Shown here piece by piece: positions 32,990 to 44,279 of a DNA stretch of 64,000 nt. The notes beneath the pieces are model-generated. The model made no database searches, was not told the DNA's origin, and was given only the letters and a program-made list of their open reading frames with translations. The translations under genes and the position numbers were made by a program. The DNA is from Arenicola marina (Eukaryota > Annelida > Polychaeta > Arenicolidae). The stretch covers positions 24,093,143 to 24,157,142 of the forward strand of contig OZ025265.1 in NCBI GenBank assembly GCA_964019135.1, read 5' to 3'. Positions within the stretch are counted from its first letter, which is position 1; the number at the start of each line of letters is the position of its first letter.

Positions 32990-34452
32990 TCGGAAGGAGA
33001 AGGGGTGGGGGGGCTTGTCCGTTTGTGGGTGTGTGTTTCCAGGGGGTGGTTATCGTCCAGGGGGGTATTGTCCGGGGCAACTTGCCGGGGGGGACTGGCC
33101 CAAGGGGAACATTTTCCAGGTGGGGGATTGTAGTGGGGGGGGGGGGTTGTCCGTGGGGAACTGACTGGGGGGGAATTGTCCGGGGGCAACTTGCCGGGGG
33201 GACTGGCCCAAGGGAACATTTTCCGGGTGGGGGATTGTAGTGGGGGGGGGGGGTTGTCCGGGGGGGAACTGACTGGAGGGGGGGGGGTGTGTCCGGGTGG
33301 AAGTTGTCTTGTAGGGGGGAGTTGTCCGGGGGGAAGTTGTCCTATGGGGCATTGTCCGGGGGGAGTTGTCCGGGGGGGACTTGTCCTAGGGGGGAATTGT
33401 CCGGTGGGGAATTGTCCGGGGGGGAGCTGTATTAGTAGTATTATTACTACGGAAGTATTCCTACGTGTCGGAAGGAGAAGGGGGGGGGCTTGTCCGTTTG
33501 TGAGTGTGTGTTCCAGGGCGTGGTTATCATTCAGGGGGGTATTGTCCGGGGGCAACTTGCCGGGGGGGACTGGCCCAAGGGGAACATTTTCCAGGTGGGG
33601 GATTGTAGTGGGGGGGGGGGGGTTGTCCGGGGGGGAACTGACTGGAGGGGGGGGGTGTGTCCGGGTGGAAGTTGTCTTGTAGGGGGAGTTGTCCGGGGGA
33701 AGTTGTCCTATGGGGGCATTGTCCGGGGGGGAGTTGTCCGGGGGGGACTTGTCCTAGGGGGAATTGTCCGGTGGGGAATTGTCCGGGGGGGAGCTGTATT
33801 AGTAGTATTATTACTACGGAAGTATTCCTACGTGTCGGAAGGAGAAGGGGGGGGGGCTTGTCCGTTGTGTGAGTGTGTGTTTCCAGGGCGTGGTTATCAT
33901 CCAGGGGGGTATTGTCCGGGGGCAACTTGCCGGGGGGGACTGGCCCAAGGGGAACATTTTCCAGGTGGGGGATTGTAGTGGGGGGGGGGGTGGTTGTCCG
34001 GGGGGGAACTGACTGGGGGGGAGGGGGGGGTTGTCCGGGGGGAAGTTGTCTCGTAGGGGGGAGTTGTCCGGGGGAAAGTTGTCCTAGGGGGGCATTGTCC
34101 GGAGGGGCATTGTCCGGGGGAAAGTTGTCCGGGGGGGACTTGTCCTAGGGGGGAATTGTCCGTGGGGATGTTGTCCGGGGGGACTTGTCCTAGGGGGGAA
34201 TTGTGGGGGGGGGGGATTGTCCAGGGGGGGAATTGTCCAGGGGGGACTTGTCCTAGGGGGGAATTGTCCGGGGGGAATTGTCCGGGGGGGCGTTGTCCAG
34301 GGGGGAATTGTCCTAGGGGGGAATTGTCCGGGGGGGAATTGTCCGGGTGCGAGTTGTCCGGGGAGGACTTGTCCTAGGGGAGAATTGTCCGGGGGGAATT
34401 GTCGGGGGGAGTTGTCCGGGGGGGAATATTCCGGGGGGGGAGTTGTCCTAGA
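32990..34452. repeat. GTCCGGGGGGAATTGTCC array, G-rich on plus, with 367-bp higher-order unit
   Basis: The same motif as at 31254 but in the opposite orientation. A composite unit that starts ACGGAAGTATTCCTACGTGT recurs at about 33449 and 33816 (367 bp), with an earlier diverged start near 32971. Inside each unit are ACTGGCCCAAGGGGAACATT-type and GTTGTCCTA blocks. It ends at GTTGTCCTAGAACCG near 34452. Confidence 0.93.
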
Positions 34453-34469
34453 ACCGTACCGGATATCCA

Positions 34470-34660
34470 TTTTCCATTGCAAAATGTTGACTTACCTGTT
34501 TCAAATGGGTAATGGGAAAAGGACATGTCTTCCTATTTCCTTTTACCCATATCAAATGAATAATGGGTTAAAGGTACATGTTTCCTTCACCTATGATTTC
34601 CCATTGCAAAACGAAAATGAAAAATGGAAACACAAATCCGGCCATTTCCTATTTCTCATT
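34470..34660. repeat. short diverged direct repeat
   Basis: Two related blocks, TTTCAAATGGGTAATGGG then ACATGTCTTCC, and ATCAAATGAATAATGGG then ACATGTTTCC, about 60 bp apart, with CCATTGCAAAA words on both sides. Confidence 0.45.
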
Positions 34661-34699
34661 TGAGTGGGCTGACTAGCGCACAGAAAATGGGAACAAGCA

Positions 34700-36660
34700 G
34701 GGCGGGGACAGGGTGGGGTGTGGAAGTAGGGAGAAAAATTGGCCTTGAAAATTATCACGTCTGACACGAAAGCCTTACGTTGTTTTGGCGGCGTCCGAGT
34801 TGACTTCAAAGGTAGTCAGGTAGGCACGTATCCAGCGATTTCGTAGCTGGTTGACAACTGCATGTATACACCAGTGTAACTTAATTACCGGGCCTTCCCC
34901 AGGGATGGGGGAGGGGAGAGGGGCACTACCTTACTACAGTGGTGTGGGTATTAATGCATTATATATCATTATTATACATGTATGTGTGTTGTATATTCAT
35001 TCATTTAGCTGGTTCAATAGTCCTAAATCGCCCTCAACGATTATTTTCAAGCATTCCGTGAGGTATTTGATATTTATTAATATGGTACTGGTAGCTGACC
35101 AGGTACCTTACAACTCGCATTCAGTTTATTAAACAATTTTCGTATTGTGTCCCTTCTTAGCCACACGGATACTGTAGAATCCGATTGCACGTCCATACAT
35201 TATGCTTGAGCGTTTCGTAATCTGCAATTTGTTCTATTATGCCTGTACGTATCCATGCACCTTTGTCGTGTGTTTTTGTTTACGAAATTGGACGTATATT
35301 GGCGTGATTTCTTCATCCTTAACCTGCTTGAATTCTGTTAGATAAATAGCTATAGTACCTGTTTTGTTAAGTACCTGATTTCTTGGATCCTTCAGGTTGG
35401 AGTTTTTTTTTATAGTTTCTATATGGTTAGGATTACAGTGGATAATTTGACTGTTTTTGAATTGTCTGTTAAAGTAGCCCCTGCGTTATAAAAACCGTTC
35501 TCAATAACTTTCTCATTGATTTTCAAGTGGGTCAATATGAATAATATAACATCACATTCGTTGTTACCATACCTGGACAGTGTTTTATCCAATTCGTTAG
35601 AAAACGTTGCCTACTGCCATTCCCATTACGGTAAATAAATATAAAAAAAATCCAAATTTATTTAATGTGTTATTTATACCCCCACCAGTTAGTTCAGCGA
35701 GCGAACATTCCAGTTGGAACAATTTTTTACGTTAATATAATATAATATTAATATTTACATATATGCTTTTAAACGCATGCGATAATCGGTTTTCTAACCC
35801 TAAACACGCAGGGTGTTTTTTGACGATAGATGTCGCCTGGGGTATCTGGAACGGTCTATTGAGACGGTCGTTTCACTGCTACGCGGATCATCCGCTCTTT
35901 TCTGTATGTTCTTTGTGTGTTTCGATAAGGGAAAAAACAAATCGGGTCATGAACGTTAAAAAAACTGGGTAGATCGGTAGTGAAGAAGATCAAACCTCTG
36001 ACAGTGGGACGATATTAAGGCCCTACTTCCTAGGCGCTCTGTCCGCATTCACACCTCCAGAGACTCCAGTTAAAGATCGTTATCTGGTTTCCATAGCCTT
36101 TCCCATACAACGAGGAAAACGGTGGACTGCTTGGTCAAGACAGACGTGTGTGTGCGGGAGTTGTGGATACCAGGTGGGGGGGGGGGTGTAGGAGTGGGGG
36201 TGCCTGTAGAGTATGTAAGGAGGCTCGGCTGCCAGATGCCTGGATAACACAATTAGTACGGTAGATAGTAAATTGAGCATGCGGAATGGTGGTGTCAGGT
36301 GGTGGTGGTAGGGGCGGTGGGGGGCGGGGGGGGGGGTGGATGCTGGGAGGGGGGGAGGGGAGGGTCGTGGAGGCGGAGCATGTGGTGTTGCTTAACTAAT
36401 AGACTGATAACGACCGGCAACCTGCCTAGAGGTGAAGTGGCTTAGGGTATTGGTACATTTTGCGCCACTAATATCCATCCCGATCAGTTAGCCTACACGG
36501 TATGGACACGTTTACGTGTCGGTTTTTTCAATTTTCATATAGGTTCTAGCTATTAACTAAATTACTTTTCATATAGTATAATATCTAACTATTAACCCGG
36601 ATCTGGCCTGGCCAATAATATTTTATATGTAGTGGTGAACTACTGGTACACCTGCAAAAA
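34700..36660. other. unassigned sequence
   Basis: AT-rich DNA with no recognisable gene. G-runs occur at 36177-36187 and 36317-36360. Confidence 0.4.
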
Positions 36661-36665
36661 TGATT

Positions 36666-36742
36666 CGGGACTCGAACCACCAATCCATGTGCCGTTTGGG
36701 TCTTCGGCGGTCACTAACCCAGTGGGCTATTGGGCGGCCCTC
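36666..36742 (-). mobile_element. tRNA-derived SINE head, family 1, copy F (fragment)
   Basis: On the minus strand the fragment reads GGGCCGCCCAATAGCCCACT, a degenerate A box, then GGCACATGGATTGGTGGTTC and the B box GGTTCGAGTCCC. This follows the family-1 head order, but the body is absent, so it is an old fragment. Confidence 0.7.
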
Positions 36743-36744
36743 CT

Positions 36745-37680
36745 TAATAAATGGAATGAAGTTGATAATACATCAACGCTACTCAGGAAGCGATGTTACA
36801 TCAAACAAATCAAAGGCTTCTGAAACTTTCCAAAGCACATCTAGCATTGCAGCGTTTGTTTTATTTGGATGGGTCGGGGATGGCGGGGTGGATGCTTGTC
36901 TAACACTGTTGCACGGACAGTTTATATGAGGCCAGCTAGGGAAAAAGACCTAGGTAGTTTTATCGTGCTCTTTAAATACATTTTAAAATATATAAACGGA
37001 TGCCGTAAACTACGTATTTTAAGAAACACCGTGCGTTACGATGATGTTCATCGGGTTACGTTTACGGATACGTTCAATCGGAAAAACAGTTAAATGACTT
37101 TCTATTATCTTAAGGAAAGCAAATAATGCATTTTGCTATCAACTATCAACTAATATACTCATGTTTTTGAATGGCTAAATGGCTAGTTTACTACTTTTTA
37201 CATCATTTTTACGATACATCATCTATGATGCATTGCGAATGACTAAGCGCTAAATGTGTTTATGGTCCAGGTATCCCACGCCCGCGGACAGCGTGCATGG
37301 CGCCATTATCGAATGTCTTCATGTTCGTATACCATGACTTTAGCGATGTGTTCTATTTTATTGAAATACATCAAATGCCGTTATAATACAAGTTCAACAA
37401 TTGTATCCCGCGCTGACAATGGGGTACAGATACCGAGTCCAACAATTGTGTTATGGAAAGTCCATGAACCTCAATGTAAATCTAGGCTTGTCGGAGAACG
37501 AATTAAGTGGTTCATGGCCGCGACGGACGAAAGGGTGTTTCTGTCGTCTGATAATACACCTTGAAACCGAAATGAGCTTCTTGCAGCTATGTTACTTAAA
37601 TCTATGGGGAGAGTTTGAATTTAAATCCCGACATTCGGGCATAGCGTGCACGACATTAGGTAAATAGGAGGTGCTGAAAT
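36745..37680. other. unassigned sequence
   Basis: No supportable gene. Several short frames on plus lack motifs and splice context. Confidence 0.35.
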
Positions 37681-37744
37681 GTGGCTCTCTGTCATTCCTA
37701 GACCACGCTCCAATGCCGCTCTGGCAGGACCCTTCACATGCACA

Positions 37745-37945
37745 ACGGTTTACCACGCAACGGCGGTTCTAGGGCACTCAGGCGGCCGTCTTCCCGAGGC
37801 CTGCACATGCAGACCGCATTACCACGCAACGGCGCTTCTAGGGTACTCAGGCGGCTGGCCGCCCGGGGCCTGCACATGCAAACCGCATTACTACGCAGCG
37901 GCGCTTCTAGGGTATTCAGGTGGCCTGCCTCCCGGGGGCCTGAAA
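37745..37945. repeat. 69-bp tandem triplicate
   Basis: Three units each with CACGCAACGGCG-type start, CTTCTAGGG(C/T)ACTCAGG and GCCTGCACATGCA. Because 69 is divisible by three, a plus-strand frame reads three 23-residue repeats (ending TCRPHY or TCKPHY). Almost all base differences between units change the amino acid, so coding constraint is not supported. Confidence 0.85.
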
Positions 37946-37984
37946 ACCGGTTTAAAGGATATACAGCGTGGCTTGGCGTCTACC

Positions 37985-38137
37985 GTGAGTCATGACGTCA
38001 CGACTTCCACAGTTTTTCATAGCGTCATGGCGGGATGGCGTCTACAGTATCTCATGACGTCATGTCGTCTACCGTGTGTCATGGCACATTGACGTCTACA
38101 GTGCGCCATGGCGTCTAAGTGTCTCATGACGTAATGG
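37985..38137. repeat. CRE-containing minisatellite, left part
   Basis: Degenerate units of CATGGCGTCTACAGTGTGT type with ATGACGTCA palindromes. Continues on the other side of the LINE at 40738. The last 71 bp (38067-38137) match 40738-40808 with three differences. Confidence 0.85.
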
Positions 38138-40737
38138 TTGTGGTTGTGGTTGTGGTTGTGGTTGTGGTTTATTTGGTCTTGAAGGCCTTAAGGCCCAAAT
38201 GACACAACATATAATTATACAATCAGTTTGCATGGTGCGCAGTATTTTGAGAAACATACATTTACGTGGTAGAACAGAGACGATTTTCAATAAGATATAT
38301 ACACATTGCCAAATTCCTCAGGGTCGTTACATCATTATGACACATTAGGGTCCGAAAGAGATCAAATGTTGGAGGGTTCCAAAATATAGAATCAATATAT
38401 ATTTTACGAATATCCGCGAACTTGGTGCAACACAACAAAACATGAAATTCATCCTCGATAACGGTAACACCGATTCCCAGGCAGTAGGTACAAAGCCTGT
38501 CTGCTAGTAGGGTGCCATCGCGACGTCCCAACTCGACAGAAAGCTTATGTGCAGAACAGCGAAATCGACAAAGCGCCTTTCGTAGTTTAACAATATTAAC
38601 TTTACACAAATATGATTCCAGTTGGAGGCTATCTTTAAAGGTACAGTACACGCTTAAGCGACTCTGGTTTCGTGCCTGCATAGACCATTCGGCCTTCATG
38701 TCCTGGTCTAGTTTTGCAGCGAAATCGGTCAAGAAACTACCTTCAATGATTGTTGTTTGATTTTGCCATGTGTCATTAAAATTGTATTTTTTTAACAATT
38801 CTCTTATTGAGGTAACCCAAGTTATTCTGTTATTTTCATCTAGTAGCGTTAACATGACATAACAACAATTGGCATATCTGTCGTCACTCATTCTTAATAA
38901 CTTTAACCAGTATTTAATGCATCTTACATGATAAATCTTTGCTAGCGGGTACCTGCCGCATTCACCCAGGGCAGCTGCATCAGCCGTGTGAGCAGGAAGC
39001 CCCAAGAGTCGTTTGCAAAATCTAATTTGAACTTTTTCGATTACCTTATACTCTTTAAACCCCCATATTTCAGAGCCGTACGTTAATATTGGAGTGATTA
39101 TTCTGTCGAATAAAGTAAAGGCTATATCTACAGGGAGACCGTGTGTTTTCTTGGCTAACTGGTAGATGCTAGACAGCGCTCTGTTGGCTTGTGCAGCTAA
39201 CGTTGCTACAGCTGACCAGCTAAGTGTACTTGTAAAGACAATACCTAAATATTTATAGGATGAAACAACAGCTATTTTCTTACCTTGAAAAAACCACTTT
39301 TCGTTGGCCATAACAATACCACCTCTTCTGAATACTAGTACTCTGGTTTTATCCATGTTCACCTTTAAACCCCACTTGTCACAGAACGTTTCTAAGATAT
39401 CTAGGCTCTTCTGAAGCCTACCGACAGTATCAGCGCAGTTAGCCAAATCATCTGCAAACATTAACGTAATAATATTGGGTGCACCATCATTGATGAAAAT
39501 TCCAGGACAATGTGCAGATTTGAGCATCGTCACATATTCCTCAATATACAACGCAAATAAAAGGGGGCTTAACATACATCCCTGACGGGTTCCATTCGTG
39601 CATCCAAAATAAGTTGTTAATCCATCTCTCGTTTTAACGCATGCTTTCAAATTACCATACATGGACCGAATTACAGTTATTACATTGCCGTGCATACCTT
39701 TACCAATTAAGCTATACCATAAGGAACTATGTGGAATACTGTCAAAGGCTTTTGAAAAGTCGACAAAAGCTACATAGCATCTCCCCTTTTCTCTAGATAA
39801 ATATTTCTGAATAATTGATTGAAGAACAAACATCTGGTCGATGGTAGAATAGCCCTTCCTATACCCTGCCTGTTCCTCTGAACGCAGGCCATTTAGATCA
39901 ACCCATTCGGTTAGCCTGTTATTTAGTAGTTTAGTGAATAGCTTGCTAAATGACGATAAGAGCGATATACCTCTGTAGTTATTCATGTCAGTCATTGAAC
40001 CTTTCTTATGAAGAGGGAGAATTAGAGCTTGGCACCAGCTTTCTGGAAATTTACCAGTCTGCAATATTAAGTTAAAAAGACGAACTATGTAAGGTGTCAA
40101 CTGATATGCTACTGCTTTAAACATTTCATTGGGTAAACCATCATACCCCGAGGCTTTTCCGTTTGGTAGTTCCTGTATACACTGGAGGACTTCACATGCA
40201 TTAAATGGTCTATTTAGATTATCCCTATCCATGCCCTCTTGACAAGTAATACAATTCTCATCATGGCTGGACAGAAAGGTTTTTAATTCTGTCTGGAACT
40301 CCACGTTAGTTTGATCAATAGAGTCATTTAATAAGGCTTGGAAATACACTTTCCAACTCTCAGCCGGAATACTACAGCGGTTCTCCTTCCTACCCTGAAG
40401 GTTCTTAATACATTTCCAAAAAGCACTACAATCTGTACTGGTATCGATAAGTTTTTGCTGTAGTGCGCGCGCGAACTGATGTTTCTTTGCTCTACAGACA
40501 TTTTTAAACACCCTACGTGCAGTTCTATATGCGGTTACAGCCTCCGGTGAGTCTACCCGGCGCATCAAACCAAGTGCGTCTCGTTTGCTACACTTCGCTC
40601 TCTCGCAGTCTCTATCCCACCATTCTGGCTGTGAACATGTGCTACTGACCTTGGGGACACTTTTTGTTTGGCGCATACTGCTACCACTACGATAAAGAAT
40701 ATCTAATATTAAATTTACTAAATTTTCCGCATTCCCC
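38138..40737 (-). mobile_element. 5'-truncated LINE (non-LTR retrotransposon)
   Basis: Minus-strand element. Its 3' end is at the left, with the 3' UTR followed by AATAAA and a CCACAA hexamer tail (complement of 38138-38168). The 5' end is truncated near 40737, inside the linker before the reverse transcriptase, so the endonuclease is missing. Flanks on the two sides match for about 71 bp (38067-38137 and 40738-40808), consistent with a long target duplication within the CRE-containing array, although array similarity could imitate this. The open frame is intact across the whole retained part, so the copy is fairly young. Confidence 0.88.
38262..40737 (-). CDS. LINE ORF2 fragment: linker, reverse transcriptase and C-terminal zinc knuckle
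   Basis: About 820 codons are open from the truncation point to the stop at 38262. Numbering from the first Met at 40676, the reverse transcriptase motifs are NGKASGYDG (172-180), NNYRGISLL (232-240), FVDFSKAFD (304-312, catalytic Asp306), TRQGCMLSPLLF (363-374), MFADD (406-410, catalytic Asp409-Asp410) and KYLGI (475-479). The C terminus has a typical LINE knuckle: C729-x2-C732, then H745 and C749/C750, after an HKLSVELGR motif (710-718). Full-length ORF2 proteins carry an N-terminal APE endonuclease that this copy lacks; the frame simply continues about 20 codons upstream of the Met to the 5' junction. Clade is probably Jockey/CR1/I-like but not resolved. No functional host role is implied. 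Confidence 0.93.
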
Positions 40738-41415
40738 GTCTACAGTGTGTCATGGCATATTGACGTCTACAGTGCGCCATGGCGTCTAAGTGTCTCCTGA
40801 CGTAATGGCGTCTACAGTGTCTCATGGCGTCATCGCATCTACAATGTGTCATGACGTCATGACGTCTACATAGTCTCATGGCGTCATGCCGTCATGGTAT
40901 CATGGCGTCATGGCTTCTACAGTATCTCACGACGTCATGACGTCATGTCGCCTAAAGTGTATCATGGCGTCTAAGTGTCTCATGGCGTCATGTCATCTAC
41001 AGTGGCTCATGGCGTTATGGCGTCATGGCGACATGGCGTCTACAGTAACTCATGACTTCATGACGTCATGGCGTCTGCAGTGTGTCATAGCATCTACAGT
41101 GTGTCATGGCGTCTACAGTGTGTCATGACGTCTACAGTGTCTCAGGGCGTCTACAGTGTGTCATGGCGTCTACAGTGTGTCATGGCGTCCACAGTGTATC
41201 ATGGCGTCTGCAGTGTGTCATGGCGTCTGCAGTGTGTCATGGCGTCTGCAGTGTATCATCGCGTCTAAGTGTATCATGGCGTCTAAGTGCCTCATGATGT
41301 CATGGCGTCTAAGTGCCCCATGACGTCATGGCGTCTAAGTGTCTCATGATGTCATGGCGTCTAAGTGCCCCATGACGTCATGGCGTCTAAGTGCCCCATG
41401 ACGTCATGGCGGCTT
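40738..41415. repeat. CRE-containing minisatellite, right part (19-bp core)
   Basis: Purest at 41090-41270, where TCATGGCGTCTACAGTGTG recurs every 19 bp. Elsewhere units contain ATGACGTCATG palindromes (for example 40855, 41075, 41315, 41400). Perfect TGACGTCA sites are numerous, so the array is a cluster of CREB/ATF-type sites whether or not it is used. Confidence 0.93.
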
Positions 41416-41459
41416 CCCGTGCGGCGTGACATCTTGGCAGACGCGGTCGCTGATACTAT

Positions 41460-42130
41460 AATCTCGTTATCGTCCAGCAGCTGCCTCGCCGGCAGCTGCC
41501 ACCCCACCTAACCCCGCTTGCCCTCTCCCTGCCAGTACAGGCTCTGCAGCCACCTGTCGAAATGCAACTCCCATCCCTACCTCCGCCTTCGACCCGTCAC
41601 CCAACTTGCCTCCTCCATCCCACTGTTCCCCCTTCGCCCCCTACCCCATCCCTGTCTAACACGCTTCCCGCCCCATTGCAGACCCTGCAACCACCTGTCC
41701 ACATGCCAACACCACCCTCATCCCCATAGCGCCCGCCCCGCAGATACAAATTACCCACGGCTACCCCACCCACGCTGCTCTACCTAGTCAACCCACTTTG
41801 CCTTCTCCTCCCTCCCACGCCGCCCTCCTCTCTGTGACCACCTGTCGGCATGCTTGCAACGCCTCCCTTTCCGCCTAACCAACCCCCTCCCCACGCTCAC
41901 CCATCCTGCAATTTATATCCTTCTTCCCCACCCGCCTTGCCGGTCTCCGCCCCACACTACCCTCTTTAGCGAACTGTCGGTCGTCATGCCACCATCCCCT
42001 TCGTTTCCTACCACACCCCCTCGTCCTCCTACGCCACCCCCCCACTCCTCCTCCTTCACGCCCACCTTCCATGTAGATGCAAATTACGTTGCCCCACCAC
42101 CTGCCCCCGTGCTACGTCAAATGTCATTTG
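41460..42130. repeat. C-rich region with diverged 170-bp-type repeats
   Basis: Words such as CCACCTGTC followed by (G/C)(A/G)CATGC recur near 41552, 41692 and 41840. Pyrimidine-rich. Frames across it are proline-rich by composition. Confidence 0.5.
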
Positions 42131-42161
42131 CCGTGGAAGTGCTGGTCTTTCATTCTGCCCT

Positions 42162-42360
42162 CGGGCCGCCCCGATAGCTCAGTTGGTTAGAACGCTCGCT
42201 TTGAACGCTATGAAAGCCTAACGGCACGTGGATCGGTGGTTTAAACCCCGTCGTGGCCATGTCTTAGATAGAGATCCCTTTTTTTCGCAAAGAGTAGGGG
42301 GTTACCCCGGGGACATCGCCCCGGGGGCGTCCTGAATATGCATCCTTCCATCCTTCCATC
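42162..42360 (+). mobile_element. tRNA-derived SINE, family 1, copy D
   Basis: The head GGGCCGCCCCGATAGCTCAG, TTGGTTAGAACGCTCG and a degenerate B box (GGTTTAAACCCC at 42237-42248) are followed by CGCAAAGAGTAGGGGGTTAC and GGGGGCGTCCTGAATATGCA. The canonical TTCGA of the B box is TTTAA here, so Pol III activity is doubtful. The tail is a CCTTCCAT repeat. Confidence 0.82.
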
Positions 42361-42369
42361 AAGTCTCTC

Positions 42370-44000
42370 TATTCCCACCCAGCCACGCCTTGTATTATGG
42401 CTGTTGACCAGGAGAGCTGACCCCATTGCCGATGGCATGGCATGGTCATGGACATTGCAGACGATGATTTTTCGCTGCAGCTCATTGTGACATCAGGTCA
42501 GGAATACACCCATCCAGTACTATGTGACTGGGAACTTACGATTTCCCCTCAAGAGGAAGTTCACTAAATATTGTACTGGAAAATGAATATGGACGTATGT
42601 TTCGCGTGCGAGATGGGTTTGTCTCATCACAAATTCCATATGTCGTCACTGTATGATTTACATAGTATGGATTAAAGAACGTTATGCGGCGGTAGGCGGA
42701 CGCCCGTGTAACCATTAAAGACTCCGTCTATAATATCCAAAGAGAAACCGACCCACAATTTGTAAAGCAAATACGCCACGTCGTGAAGATAACATAGCCA
42801 TATCCTACATCCCTTATTCCCGCCTCGGGTGCTTCCCCGAACGTTCAACCACTGTAAGTAGACTAACTCCCCTTACTCATTTTCGCTGACGTAATCAGCT
42901 TACATGGGATGACCATCGAGACCGACAAGCCAGGTCACTGCTCTTTGGCTTGTCTATGGATTTCGTACTCACAATACTGAAAATAGAAAGATCGATAAGC
43001 TTATAAAATGTTTGTATGATATTGTAGGCCTATTAATGCACAAAAGAAACTCATTTTGGATTCTGCATTATGGACCGATGGGGACACAAGCGCAGGCGAC
43101 GTGCTGTGTTCGTGAAGACATTCCTATAGAACCTCTTCAAGTGACAGGAATATAATTCATAATGTAAATTTCAGTGTTTTTTTTGCCTAGCGTGGGTCTG
43201 CGATGACAAGCATCTGCATCCGTCTCCATCTAGAGATCCGTATATTCTTAAAAGTGATGAGTCGCCAGTGAACAATTATAGATTTCATGAAGACTTTCAT
43301 GACACTTTATTGAGCGAGTGTGGGCGGGTCTGTGGCCATAAGGCTTTCCTTGCATAGTCATCAGCAAATCCGACCGCTACGGTAGATCAATAGGTCCTCC
43401 ATGGATGTGAATCTGACGAAAAAAGTTAACCCCAGCTGTGTGCAGCCTTTACAATAAATGGCAGCCACACGCTATGGTGAACATAGACTGTATGGAATAT
43501 TTGTGTAGATGATAATGTCTATGGCCCGTTACCGTATTTACGACAAAACTTCAATGAGTACGCATTCGTCAAAGTAGGAAAACTGGCGAACCTCATGTCC
43601 GTTTCTGGCCCGCATCGCAAACAAACCTACAACTCCAATGACATCGTCACATTGACGTTCGGGCTTCCAGGCTGCGTAAATAGACATACAGTTTTGCGTT
43701 TTGAATGCTAAAATCATTACTGAATGTTGAAATGGCTGAATTCAAGACAGTGGATAATACCAATGAACATGCCAGTATGTAGGGAATTCAAAGTGAAATT
43801 CGAAGTTTCGTTCATTTTTCTGACAAGATAAAGGACAAAACGAGTTTGAAGTTCCGAATGGTCAACCCTGAATAACAGCATGAGGTCGCTGGCATCTAGG
43901 AGCTACGTTCATAACATATGTTTACTAAAAAAAGAACACAATATATAGACATGCGCAATACATATACTAATAGATGGAACAGAACTTGTGTAAACGTCGG
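42370..44000. other. unassigned sequence
   Basis: No gene, element ends or tandem repeats recognised. Confidence 0.4.
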
Positions 44001-44005
44001 TAGTC

Positions 44006-44273
44006 CAGTGGCGGATCCAGGCGTGTGTGTGTGTGTTGAGGTGGGTGGGGGGGGGGGGGGTAGGTGGTTAAAAGCCCCCCACTCAATGACTTAGTTTTCC
44101 CACGCGAAACCAGGGTCATTGGAGGGGCAGACGCCCTGACTCCAACCCCCGCCTGTCGTCGTAAAACAATTGATGGAAAAGTTTTCAGAGAGCAGATCAA
44201 GAACCCTCTCCCACCTGGCGGTCACAAGTTTTCAGTGACGCCCACCCTTTTCAAAATCCTCGATCCGCCCCTG
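44006..44273. mobile_element. MITE with CAGTGGCGGATCC termini (hAT-like), copy 3
   Basis: The left end CAGTGGCGGATCCAGGCG and the right end CTCGATCCGCCCCTG form the same TIR pair as copies 1 and 2. The interior carries a GT run and a G-run (44044-44060). No clear target duplication. Confidence 0.75.
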
Positions 44274-44279
44274 CAGTTT

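Noticed and set aside
37679-38092. 137-residue plus-strand frame as a repetitive protein gene
   Set aside because: Differences between the 69-bp units are mostly amino-acid changing and the frame continues into the CRE minisatellite.
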